Part shown: positions 6,181 to 12,621 of the stretch, piece after piece
Layout of the letters: the number at the start of each line of letters is the position of its first letter
Position numbering within the stretch: position 1 is the first letter of the stretch
DNA from: CAYWFF01 sp964458085
Lineage (GTDB): Bacteria > Patescibacteriota > Microgenomatia > UBA8517
DNA length: 22,749 nucleotides
Direction: 5' to 3'
Assembly (NCBI GenBank): GCA_964458085.1
Contig: CAYWFF010000013.1
Coordinates: forward strand, 1-22,749
Notes under the pieces: generated by a model
Seen by the model: the letters and a program-made list of their open reading frames with translations, nothing else
Databases searched by the model: none
What the model was told of the DNA's origin: nothing
Translations under genes and position numbers: made by a program

Positions 6181-7035
6181 ATGCCAACAGGACAAGAACA
6201 ACAAGAACAAACAGCCGGTGTACTTCACTTTTATCAAGATATTCAAAGAGACGACAGGAACAATTATCTAGCTGGAAATTCTGGAATCGTAAATCATCAT
6301 TTTGGTATTGGTCAAATTGATTGGACTCGATATCCCCCAATTGAAAATTTAACCCAAGAACAGATCAAAACTATCATTAATGAACTTGAATTACATCAAA
6401 TAGATGTACTCATGGAAACAATGGGGACAGTTCAACCGCACCATCGCGTGCTTGATGCAGGATCAGGACGAGGAGGTACTAGTTTTTCTATAGCAAAAGC
6501 AACTGGAGCCAGGGTAGACGGTATTACTATTGCTCCATATCAAGCAAGGTTTGCGCAAGATCTTGAAGAAAGTCATTGGAATTCACGACTAGTTAATTTT
6601 ACTGTCATGAATATGTTACAACTCGGTTTTCACCCTGATACCTACGATCACGTAATAACAAACGAGACAACAATGTATATTACAAATCTGCCACAATTGT
6701 TTGAGGGATTTCGCCGCGTACTAAAGCTTGGAGGGACATATACGCTTGCTACATGGTGTATAAACGAGAAATATTTAGGTCGTGACGACATCACCGAACG
6801 TATAAATTCCCATTATCCAGGCACTCGAATGCATACACAGGCGGAATATGTTAAAGCGCTTGAATCAACTGGCTTTCAGATAAATAACAATCGAGACTTG
6901 ACAGAAGACGTTATACCGCATTGGGTAATTCGAAGTAGATGGGAAAAAGCTTCCGGTATTGAACCTACATATTTAGAAGGGCATAGAGAGAGAAAGTTGC
7001 TCTATAAAATGATTTCAGCAACTAAAAATGATTAG
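6181..7035 (+). CDS. prenyl-diphosphate C-methyltransferase-like SAM enzyme (GPPMT family)
   Basis: The 284-residue protein has a Rossmann methyltransferase core. SAM motif I is D92-AGSGRGG-99 and an acidic residue lies at D113 after strand 2. Several segments recall geranyl diphosphate 2-C-methyltransferases from memory of that family: the NETTMY block (161-166, compare NESTMY), VLKLGGTYTLATWC (180-193), ERINSHY (206-212), the EYVKALESTGF segment (222-232), and DLTEDVIPHW (239-248) followed by SGIE. That family transfers methyl to C2 of a prenyl diphosphate; relatives act on FPP or IPP. The ATG at 6181 is chosen because it is 1 nt after the synthase stop. An upstream in-frame ATG at 6121 would lie entirely inside the synthase gene. 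The pairing supports a prenyl diphosphate substrate, identity unknown. Confidence 0.8.
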   Translation: MPTGQEQQEQTAGVLHFYQDIQRDDRNNYLAGNSGIVNHHFGIGQIDWTRYPPIENLTQEQIKTIINELELHQIDVLMETMGTVQPHHRVLDAGSGRGGTSFSIAKATGARVDGITIAPYQARFAQDLEESHWNSRLVNFTVMNMLQLGFHPDTYDHVITNETTMYITNLPQLFEGFRRVLKLGGTYTLATWCINEKYLGRDDITERINSHYPGTRMHTQAEYVKALESTGFQINNNRDLTEDVIPHWVIRSRWEKASGIEPTYLEGHRERKLLYKMISATKND

Positions 7036-7059
7036 TTTATCGTCTAAATCACATTTAAT

Positions 7060-7072
7060 TATAAATTAGTTT
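7060..7072 (+). promoter_or_regulatory. weak candidate -10 elements before the isopentenyl phosphate kinase gene
   Basis: TATAAA (7060-7065) and TAGTTT (7067-7072, exactly 6 nt before the ATG at 7079) both lie in the 43-bp gap after the methyltransferase. Either could drive a leaderless or nearly leaderless mRNA. The gene could equally be read from the upstream promoter. Confidence 0.3.
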
Positions 7073-7078
7073 ATTGAT

Positions 7079-7879
7079 ATGAGAAAAAAAGAATTGATTT
7101 TAATAAAGCTTGGTGGAAGCATCGTTACAAATAAAATGAAGGAGTTTATCGCCCGTCCAAGAACTATTAAACGTCTAGGTAGAGAAATGCAATCAACCCT
7201 CTCAAGGCATGATGTCATTATCGCGCATGGAAGCGGATCGTTTGGTCACACGGTTGCTTCCAGATATAAGACACAAAGTGGTTTGGTCGATAGCGAAAGC
7301 ATCAAAGGTTTAGCTCTCGTAGCCGATGCAGCAATACAAATTAACCGTATAGTCGTTCAAGCACTATTATCTGTTGGATTACCTGTTGTTTCTTTTGCGC
7401 CAGCTAGTTTCTTAACAACTAAAAACGGGAACATAAAAGAACTATTTGTCGACCCGATTAAGCAAGCTCTTGCAATCGGAATAGTACCAGTGACATACGG
7501 AGACATTACATTTGATGCTGCACCGAAAAGATTCTGTATTAACTCAGGCGAAAAGACTTTAACAGCTATTGCAAAAAAACTAAAGTCAACATATTCTTCG
7601 GTTCGTATTATTTATTGTGGTGATACAGACGGAGTATATGATGGAAACAATAATACAATTCTTTCAATAACGACTAGAACATTTTCGGAAGTATCTCAAG
7701 CTATTACTGGTTCTAAAGCTACTGACGTAACTGGAGGAATGCTTCATAAAGTACAAGAAAGTTTACTGTTAGCTAAAAAGTGTACCATTTCAACCCAAAT
7801 CATAAACGGACTGAAAGAGAAAAATCTTCAGAATGCGTTGGAAGGAAAACCTGTTATCTCGACCACAATTAGCGCCTAG
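7079..7879 (+). CDS. isopentenyl phosphate kinase
   Basis: This 266-residue amino-acid-kinase-fold protein carries the signature of isopentenyl phosphate kinase (IPK). It has K10-LGGS-x2-T near the N-terminus, then H50 and GSGSFGH (51-57). The latter is diagnostic against glutamate-5-kinase, UMP kinase and other relatives. YGD (140-142), D184-GVY and DVTGGM-x2-K (216-224) complete the nucleotide and phosphate site. The usual SGD segment reads SGEKT (156-160), a minor deviation. The enzyme phosphorylates isopentenyl phosphate to IPP with ATP in the cytosol, the last step of archaeal-type mevalonate pathways. Its place beside two prenyltransferases and a prenyl methyltransferase fits. The stop shares a CTAG palindrome with the stop of the convergent small gene. 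Confidence 0.9.
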   Translation: MRKKELILIKLGGSIVTNKMKEFIARPRTIKRLGREMQSTLSRHDVIIAHGSGSFGHTVASRYKTQSGLVDSESIKGLALVADAAIQINRIVVQALLSVGLPVVSFAPASFLTTKNGNIKELFVDPIKQALAIGIVPVTYGDITFDAAPKRFCINSGEKTLTAIAKKLKSTYSSVRIIYCGDTDGVYDGNNNTILSITTRTFSEVSQAITGSKATDVTGGMLHKVQESLLLAKKCTISTQIINGLKEKNLQNALEGKPVISTTISA

Positions 7880-8040
7880 TCATACTCACCATCTTGTTCC
7901 TGCATACTTTTAAGAATTCTATCTCTCACATCAGAATCCCTTAAATCCAATTGCTCTTTTTTACCAGTTTTTACGTCAACAACGGTAAGTTCTGATGGTT
8001 TATTCGTTTCTTTTGATTTATCTTTTGGCTCCATTTCCAT
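7876..8040 (-). CDS. small highly charged protein, function unknown
   Basis: Starting at the ATG at 8040 this encodes 54 residues; a TTG at 8079 would give 67. The shorter form begins MEMEPKDKSKE, has a short beta-like stretch (ELTVVDVKTGKKEQLDL) and ends in a charged helix (RDSDVRDRILKSMQEQDGEYD). There are no Cys residues, no membrane segment and no family I recognise. The ATG is preferred because a candidate promoter (TTGTAT, 17 bp, TACAAT) places the start site 3-4 nt before it, which would exclude the TTG. It is convergent with the kinase gene and overlaps it by 4 bp. It is not clearly part of either neighbouring operon. Confidence 0.6.
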   Translation of the reverse strand: MEMEPKDKSKETNKPSELTVVDVKTGKKEQLDLRDSDVRDRILKSMQEQDGEYD

Positions 8041-8050
8041 CGTAGATAAA

Positions 8051-8079
8051 ATTGTACTATGGAAAATTTTGATATACAA
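8051..8079 (-). promoter_or_regulatory. candidate promoter of the small charged protein gene
   Basis: On the minus strand a TTGTAT -35 (8074-8079) and a TACAAT -10 (8051-8056) are separated by 17 bp. The -10 box ends 10 nt before the ATG at 8040, leaving a leader of only a few bases. Confidence 0.4.
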
Positions 8080-8349
8080 CTAATTCCTGCTTAACCTATC
8101 GCTCAACCTATCTTTATTAAAAATTTAAAGTAAGTACTTTACTTAAACGTAATTAATTTGTATACAGTCACACCGTTTTTTTTATTAGTTTGTCCTCGGT
8201 TAGTTCTTTTGACATACAGTTTGCAATGTGCAGAGAAAAGTGAATTCTGTTAAACTTTGTATTTTAATAAAGTAAGACAAGTGGAGTGTAAAGAAAATTA
8301 AATGTATCGAATTTAAAAACAATCAGTTAAACGGACATTAGTAAGCGGT
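8080..8349. other. AT-rich non-coding gap separating the small gene from the ribosomal block
   Basis: I find no convincing gene here on either strand. The region contains an AT-only hairpin (AAGTAA-GTACT-TTACTT) in its first third. It also has a directly repeated 8-mer AACCTATC near 8093-8113 and a run of eight T on the plus strand without a preceding stem. No clear intrinsic terminator for rpsI is visible, although transcripts of the long ribosomal block must end about here. Confidence 0.55.
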
Positions 8350-8769
8350 TTACCGTTTCGGGCTCTGCTTCTGTCTTCTTGCTTTTCCGCCGGTTCCCAC
8401 TTTGCGGCGTTCCCGGATTCTGGTATCCCGTGTTAGGAGACCTGCGTCTTTGAGGGCTTTTTTGAATTCAGCTTTTTCTTTAACCAATGCTTTTGCAATG
8501 CCGTGAGCAACTGCGTCTATCTGACCTTGTTTTCCGCCTCCGACAACCCGAACTGTAGCATAATATTTCTCAACAACATCAACTACCCTAAAGGGTTTCA
8601 TCCATTTACTTTCATTGACCACTCCGGGAAAATAACCGGCAATCGGTAGACCGTTAACGCTAGACTCGCCTTTACCCCGGAAAAGTCTGACTCGGGCTGA
8701 CGCAGACCGCCTTTTACCGGGCGCGTATACAAAGTCTTTTTTTGTTTCTTTTTTTGCTTTAGCTGCCAT
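8350..8769 (-). CDS. rpsI: 30S ribosomal protein S9
   Basis: The 139-residue protein is uS9. It has the FVYAPGKRRSASARVRLFRGKG segment near residues 13-34, GGGKQGQIDAVAHGIAKAL in the middle, and the basic tail ending KARRQKQSPKR. In the family this tail reaches the P-site tRNA with a terminal Arg, and the terminal Lys-Arg is kept here. It is the last gene of the minus-strand block, preceded by rplM as in the common rplM-rpsI pair. A 45-nt gap separates it from rplM, and a GA-rich Shine-Dalgarno-like stretch precedes the ATG. Confidence 0.97.
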   Translation of the reverse strand: MAAKAKKETKKDFVYAPGKRRSASARVRLFRGKGESSVNGLPIAGYFPGVVNESKWMKPFRVVDVVEKYYATVRVVGGGKQGQIDAVAHGIAKALVKEKAEFKKALKDAGLLTRDTRIRERRKVGTGGKARRQKQSPKR

Positions 8770-8814
8770 ATTCTCTTTCTTAAGTACTGTATTGTACTAC
8801 ACTTAGTAAATAAT

Positions 8815-9258
8815 TTACTTACTATCTCCCTTCGTTTCTTTTTCTGACTTAAACTTATCCGCATAGGGATTGGTCGCATCAGCAACAATAGTTAGTCTTT
8901 TCATCCTTTTGCCCTGCAAACGGTTATCGGGAAGCATGCCGCGAACAGCATGTTCTATAATTCTTTCAGGATGTAAGTCGTGCATCTTTTTATAAGTTAT
9001 TTCTTTTAACCCACCGGGGTAGCCTGAATGGCTCCTGTAAACCTTCTGATCGGCTTTTCTTCCGGTCACTTCAACTTTTGAAGCATTGATTACAACTACA
9101 TTATCCCCGCTATCCATATGGGCTGAGTATGTCGCTTTGTGTTTACCCATTAAAAGTATTGCAATTTTTGTTGCAATTCTTCCCAATATTTCACCATTGG
9201 CGTCAATTAAGTGCCAATTCCTGGTAACTTCTTTTTGTTTTGGCTGATAGGTTTTCAT
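8815..9258 (-). CDS. rplM: 50S ribosomal protein L13
   Basis: The 147-residue protein is uL13, an early-assembling 23S rRNA binder. Recognisable blocks are RNWHLIDANGEILGRIATKIA (15-35), the GDNVVVINA segment (52-60), KVYRSHSGYPGGLK (72-85) and the ERIIEHAVRGMLPDNRLGK-like segment (98-116). The C-terminus has a short charged tail rich in Lys and Glu. It lies 20 nt downstream of rplQ, and no Shine-Dalgarno is evident before its ATG, which is unusual within the block. Confidence 0.97.
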   Translation of the reverse strand: MKTYQPKQKEVTRNWHLIDANGEILGRIATKIAILLMGKHKATYSAHMDSGDNVVVINASKVEVTGRKADQKVYRSHSGYPGGLKEITYKKMHDLHPERIIEHAVRGMLPDNRLQGKRMKRLTIVADATNPYADKFKSEKETKGDSK

Positions 9259-9278
9259 AATTAAATTCGTATGAACTG

Positions 9279-9785
9279 CTACTTACTTTGTTTTGTTTCC
9301 TTTTTCGGCACTTTTTTCTTAGCACGATCTAAAACTTTGGCTAATCCTTTCTTTTCGGGTTGCATTACTTTCTTTACTTCTTTTTTATTACTTTTACCTG
9401 TCTTTTTATCGTTATTAGATAAAGTTCCCTTTTCAACCCATTCCATTCGGACAACTGCAGCCAGATCTCCCTTTCGGGGAGGAAGGTTGATGAGTCGTGT
9501 GAACCCGCTAACACGATCGGACGTAAAACCGGCTACTCGAGAATTGAGCAATTCAGCTGTAACCCGATCATTCGCTAAAACCGAAAATAACTTTCTTTGG
9601 GAAACTACACTCTTGTCTTTAGAAAGTTTGACTAGAGTATCCACCATACCCTGCACAGCTTTGGCTTTCGCTTTTGTAGTAGTCACTGAATCATGCATGA
9701 TAAGTGACCGCACAATAGCGCGAAAGAGTGCTTTTCTAGTATCAGTGTCTCGTGATAGTTTTCTACCAAATACTTTCTTTTTCAT
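9279..9785 (-). CDS. rplQ: 50S ribosomal protein L17 with Lys-rich tail
   Basis: Residues 1-120 are typical bL17: KLSRDTDTRKALFRAIVRSLI near the N-terminus, DSVTTTKAKAKAV, and FTRLINLPPRKGDLAAVVRMEWV at the end of the core. Bacterial L17 is usually 115-130 residues; this one has 168 because of a roughly 45-residue tail of low complexity dominated by Lys. The start at 9785 aligns with the family N-terminus. An inverted repeat at 9802-9817 lies in the 61-bp gap between rpoA and this gene. Confidence 0.96.
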   Translation of the reverse strand: MKKKVFGRKLSRDTDTRKALFRAIVRSLIMHDSVTTTKAKAKAVQGMVDTLVKLSKDKSVVSQRKLFSVLANDRVTAELLNSRVAGFTSDRVSGFTRLINLPPRKGDLAAVVRMEWVEKGTLSNNDKKTGKSNKKEVKKVMQPEKKGLAKVLDRAKKKVPKKETKQSK

Positions 9786-9801
9786 GACAAATATGCATTA
9801 A

Positions 9802-9817
9802 CTGGCCCGTAAGCCAG
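9802..9817 (-). promoter_or_regulatory. short hairpin between rpoA and rplQ
   Basis: The minus strand reads CTGGC-TTACGG-GCCAG, a 5-bp GC-rich stem with a 6-nt loop, 16 nt before the rplQ ATG. No T-run follows, so it is not an intrinsic terminator. It may be an mRNA structure affecting rplQ translation or RNA stability. Confidence 0.3.
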
Positions 9818-9846
9818 AAACCATTTATTTTGAGAGGGTAGTAAGT

Positions 9847-10761
9847 TTATTTACTACTGCCGATCTCAAGTTCTCGTTCTCCAAGAGCTGCGTCAATAAT
9901 TTTTACTGATTTCTCGCCTAGGTTTCTGACCTTGACCAGGTTATCTCTTTTTGCATTAACCAAGTCTTCAACGGTTTCGTATTCAGCTTTAATGAGTGCG
10001 TTTGCAACTCGAGTAGGAAGTCCGATTTCTTCCACTGAAAGTTTACCGAGAGCTCCTAGACCGCTGTCAACTTTTTCTTCTATAACCGCGGTGACTTTGG
10101 GAGTAACGATTTGTTGATAGTAAGAAACAAGTATTTGTGCAGCATTTACAACTGCTTCTCGAGGATCGATTGTGCCATCAGTCCACAACTCCATAATAAG
10201 CTTGTCATAGTTGGTCACACGACCGACACGGGTTTCTTCTACACGATAGTTAACACGAACAATTGGGGAAAATGCTGCATCCATTGGGACGAGACCTATT
10301 TCACCAGTTGCTCTCTCATCTGCGGGAGAATATCCTGTGCCATGCGTTATCTCGATTTTTGCATCCAGTTTTCCGTCTGATAGTACAGCGAGGAGTTGAT
10401 CAGGATTTGCGATTTTAACTGACGGATCAACCTGAATATCCCGCGCATAAACTTCAGACGCTCCTGATGCAGAAAGTGTCGCAGTAACCGGTTTTTCACC
10501 TTCATAATGGAATTTAACTTTTTTCAGGTTTAGTACAAATTCCACCATATCTTCTTTCATTCCCTTAAGAGTAGAAAATTGGTGTTTAACTCCGGAAATA
10601 CGAACACTCGTAACCGCTGCTCCCGGAAGGCTTGTCAAAAGTACCCGGCGTAAAGAATTGCCAAGCGTTTGACCGTAACCCTGCTCAAGCGGCGAAATGA
10701 CTAGTTTTGCGTAATCTGTTGCGTGTTCTTCTTCCTTAATATCGAAAAATGGTTCGTTCAC
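9847..10761 (-). CDS. rpoA: DNA-directed RNA polymerase subunit alpha
   Basis: The 304-residue protein has both alpha domains. The N-terminal assembly domain shows LVISPLEQGYGQTLGNSLRRVLLTSLPGAAVTSV (21-54), and ERATGEIGLVPMDAAFSPIVRVNYRVE lies near residues 149-175. The C-terminal helix-hairpin domain from about 238 has LSVEEIGLPTRVANALIKAEYETVEDL and VRNLGEKSV. Alpha dimerises to nucleate RNA polymerase, and its C-terminal domain contacts UP elements and activators. At 304 residues it is slightly shorter than the E. coli subunit. The start is GTG, fixed by an unusually strong Shine-Dalgarno (10765-10775). A 126-bp gap with a candidate promoter separates it from rpsD. Confidence 0.97.
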   Translation of the reverse strand: MNEPFFDIKEEEHATDYAKLVISPLEQGYGQTLGNSLRRVLLTSLPGAAVTSVRISGVKHQFSTLKGMKEDMVEFVLNLKKVKFHYEGEKPVTATLSASGASEVYARDIQVDPSVKIANPDQLLAVLSDGKLDAKIEITHGTGYSPADERATGEIGLVPMDAAFSPIVRVNYRVEETRVGRVTNYDKLIMELWTDGTIDPREAVVNAAQILVSYYQQIVTPKVTAVIEEKVDSGLGALGKLSVEEIGLPTRVANALIKAEYETVEDLVNAKRDNLVKVRNLGEKSVKIIDAALGERELEIGSSK

Positions 10762-10764
10762 ACT

Positions 10765-10775
10765 ATCACCTCCTT
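10765..10775 (-). promoter_or_regulatory. 11-nt perfect Shine-Dalgarno of rpoA
   Basis: The minus-strand AAGGAGGTGAT is fully complementary to the canonical 3' end of 16S rRNA. It lies 3 nt before the GTG start codon and is the strongest ribosome-binding site in the window. It offsets the weak start codon and shows that the organism retains a functional anti-Shine-Dalgarno. Confidence 0.85.
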
Positions 10776-10805
10776 TTTAATGTTAGCTTTGTTCAAGCTC
10801 AGCGT

Positions 10806-10834
10806 ATTGTACATCGAAACTCATAGTTTTTGAA
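10806..10834 (-). promoter_or_regulatory. candidate internal promoter for rpoA-rplQ-rplM-rpsI
   Basis: In the 126-bp gap after rpsD the minus strand has TTCAAA (10829-10834), a 17-bp spacer and TACAAT (10806-10811). The predicted start at about 10799 leaves a leader of roughly 38 nt containing the strong rpoA Shine-Dalgarno. The -10 matches 5 of 6 consensus bases; the -35 is weaker. Confidence 0.45.
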
Positions 10835-10887
10835 TATGCTTATTTTTTAACCAAGAAATCTTATGTTTAGCTTCCACCCGATTGTTT

Positions 10888-11487
10888 TTATCTCGAGTAG
10901 AACTCGACGATGCTTTGTTCTGAAACCGGTTCAGTTACATCATCCCGTTTGGGGAGTGCTACAACCTTACCTACAGCTGCTTTTTTCTTGAGCCAGCCGG
11001 GAACTTTAACTTCATCACTTGCAAGCATGGCTCTAGTTGCGGGAACTTCCATCCCGGTTTTTGTCAAACTGATAGTTTCATCAACCTTAACTTGATATGA
11101 GGCTATATTTACTTTTTTACCCTCGACCGTAACGTGCCTGTGAGAAACAAGTTGGCGAGCCGCCGGTCTCGTCGGAGCAAACCCCAGCCGATATAAAACA
11201 TTGTCAAGCCTTCTTTCTAATAGAGACAACAACATTTCACCAGTATTACCTCTTGTTTTTAGAGCTTGGGTTACATATTTTCTGAATTGTTTCTCAGTTA
11301 CTCCGTAAAGTCTTTTGACCTTTTGCTTTTCTCTGAGTTGTTTTCCATATTGAGACTGTTTCCTGGTGCCTTTGGATCCGTGCATACCGGGCGGAACTGT
11401 CAAACGTGTAAGTTTTGCACCTTTATTAAATAGGTCAAACCCTTCGCGGCGGGACAATCTGTCTTTAGGTCCTGTATAGCGTGCCAT
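10888..11487 (-). CDS. rpsD: 30S ribosomal protein S4
   Basis: The 199-residue protein is uS4 of the cysteine-free type, as the N-terminal zinc-binding Cys cluster of some homologues is absent. Diagnostic segments are the basic N-terminal domain with PPGMHG near residues 32-37, the KRLYGVTEKQFRKYV block (58-72), and the S4 RNA-binding domain (RLDNVLYRLGFAPTRPAARQLVSHRHVTVEGKKVNI). S4 is a primary 16S rRNA binder and in many bacteria represses its own operon. No S4-binding pseudoknot could be identified here by eye. GGAGAGGAT precedes the ATG within the rpsK-rpsD junction. Confidence 0.97.
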   Translation of the reverse strand: MARYTGPKDRLSRREGFDLFNKGAKLTRLTVPPGMHGSKGTRKQSQYGKQLREKQKVKRLYGVTEKQFRKYVTQALKTRGNTGEMLLSLLERRLDNVLYRLGFAPTRPAARQLVSHRHVTVEGKKVNIASYQVKVDETISLTKTGMEVPATRAMLASDEVKVPGWLKKKAAVGKVVALPKRDDVTEPVSEQSIVEFYSR

Positions 11488-11490
11488 AAT

Positions 11491-11856
11491 TTATCCTCTC
11501 CTTTTCTTTTTAGGGCGCGGCCCATTGTGCGGAATGGGGGTTACGTCAGCGATCATTGCGATTTTTAATCCAACCGCACGAATTGCCCGAAGTGCCGCAT
11601 CCCTTCCCGGACCGGGTCCTTTTACATAGATTTCAACTTCTTTTAATCCTCGTTCATCTTTAGCTTTTTTGATTACTTTATCAACAGCAGTTGTGGCAGC
11701 ATAAGGTGTTGACTTCCTGGTGCCTTTAAAACCGGCTGCACCCGATGAACCCCAAGCGAGTGTGTTACCCGAATCATCGGTTACGGTAATCAAGGTATTG
11801 TTAAATGATGCGTATATAAAAACTTTTCCTGATTCAGTTGTTGCTTTTGCAGCCAT
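11491..11856 (-). CDS. rpsK: 30S ribosomal protein S11
   Basis: The 121-residue protein is uS11, a platform protein near the E site. It contains IYASFNNTLITVTDDSGNTLAWGSSGAAGFKG (14-45), KGPGPGRDAALRAI (79-92) and the conserved basic C-terminus TPIPHNGPRPKKKRRG. Its ATG overlaps the rpsM stop by one base (TAATG), and GGAGGG precedes it, giving coupled translation. Confidence 0.97.
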   Translation of the reverse strand: MAAKATTESGKVFIYASFNNTLITVTDDSGNTLAWGSSGAAGFKGTRKSTPYAATTAVDKVIKKAKDERGLKEVEIYVKGPGPGRDAALRAIRAVGLKIAMIADVTPIPHNGPRPKKKRRG

Positions 11857-12260
11857 TACTTACCCTCCTTATTTGTTTGCATTTTTGCTAACATTTCTTT
11901 TTTGAATGCTCCGACTGTCTTTCTTTTACCTCTTTTGGTGCGGGCATTTCTTCTGGTTTTTTGACCGCGGGACGGTAAACCGTGCGAATGCCGTGAACCT
12001 CTGTAGGATCCGATTGCTTGCAGTCTTGAGACATTCCCTTTCACTTGTCTAACCAAGTCTCCTTCTGTAGGAATGGTGTCAATTTGTGTTGTGATTTGGG
12101 AAACTTCATCTGCTGAGAGTTCGGATACCCTTTTGGTGGGAGAAATTGAAAGAGCCAGAAGTACTTTTTTAGAAGACGTCCAACCTATGCCCTTAATATT
12201 TGTCAGGGCGTAATCTATTTTCCAGTTATCGTTTAATTCAACTCCGAGTATACGTGCCAT
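11856..12260 (-). CDS. rpsM: 30S ribosomal protein S13
   Basis: The 134-residue protein is uS13. It shows MARILGVELND at the N-terminus, the helix-turn-helix-like TNIKGIGWTSSKKVL segment (21-35), and GSYRGSRHSHGLPSRGQKTRRNARTKRG (88-115). It contacts P-site tRNA and the 50S bridge. The extension beyond the RTKRG motif is about 19 residues and basic. It starts 3 nt after the rpmJ stop, and its Shine-Dalgarno (AAGGAT) lies inside the end of rpmJ. Confidence 0.97.
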   Translation of the reverse strand: MARILGVELNDNWKIDYALTNIKGIGWTSSKKVLLALSISPTKRVSELSADEVSQITTQIDTIPTEGDLVRQVKGNVSRLQAIGSYRGSRHSHGLPSRGQKTRRNARTKRGKRKTVGAFKKEMLAKMQTNKEGK

Positions 12261-12263
12261 AAT

Positions 12264-12377
12264 TTATCCTTGCCTTTGTTTGTGGCGGGGGTTTGTACAA
12301 ATAATATAAATAACCCCGCTCCTTCTAACTATTTTGCAGTTTTTACATCTTTTTCTGACAGATGAGTTTACTTTCAT
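12264..12377 (-). CDS. rpmJ: 50S ribosomal protein L36
   Basis: A 37-codon gene reads from ATG 12375-12377 to TAA 12264-12266. The product begins MKVNSSVRKRCKNCK and ends CTNPRHKQRQG, the exact form of bL36. The zinc ligands C11, C14, C27 and H32 are all present, so this is the zinc-binding version. It sits in the usual place between infA (5 nt upstream) and rpsM (3 nt downstream). It is easily missed because of its length. Confidence 0.97.
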   Translation of the reverse strand: MKVNSSVRKRCKNCKIVRRSGVIYIICTNPRHKQRQG

Positions 12378-12382
12378 ATTGT

Positions 12383-12607
12383 TTATTTTCTTAATTTTTG
12401 AATAATTCTACCGCGATCCTGGTCATATTTAGTAAATTCTACAACTACGGTGTCACCGGGAAAAATCCTGACATATCTTCTTCGCAAAATCCCTTTAAGT
12501 GTAGCCATCACCTCTCGCCCTTCAGTTGTTTTTAACTTAAACATCGTATTGGGTAATGCCTCCAGCACAATTGCTGTAAATTTCTCTGTATTTTCTTTAC
12601 CTTTCAT
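12383..12607 (-). CDS. infA: translation initiation factor IF-1
   Basis: The 74-residue protein is a single S1/OB-fold domain with the IF-1 signatures TAIVLEALPNTMFKLKTTEGREV, the RYVRIFPGDTVVVEF segment and YDQDRGRII. IF-1 occupies the 30S A site during initiation. The loop that usually reads H-[IV]-[SA]-G-K-[MI]-R is TLKGILRRR here, a moderate divergence that keeps the basic character. It is the first gene after the terminator-like hairpin downstream of map, and only a weak AAGG Shine-Dalgarno precedes the ATG. Confidence 0.95.
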   Translation of the reverse strand: MKGKENTEKFTAIVLEALPNTMFKLKTTEGREVMATLKGILRRRYVRIFPGDTVVVEFTKYDQDRGRIIQKLRK

Positions 12608-12621
12608 AACTGCCTTACAAA

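Noticed and set aside
8170..8190. Run of eight T on the plus strand as a terminator for the kinase operon
   Set aside because: No stem of useful length precedes it, it lies about 300 bp past the kinase stop, and the opposite-strand small gene lies between.
8598..8888. 96-residue frame on the minus strand spanning the rplM-rpsI junction
   Set aside because: It overlaps the ends of both ribosomal genes in another frame and shows no family features.
9271..9801. 176-residue open frame on the plus strand opposite rplQ
   Set aside because: It is antisense to a certain ribosomal gene, has low-complexity F/S/T-rich composition, and is a by-product of Lys-rich coding on the other strand.
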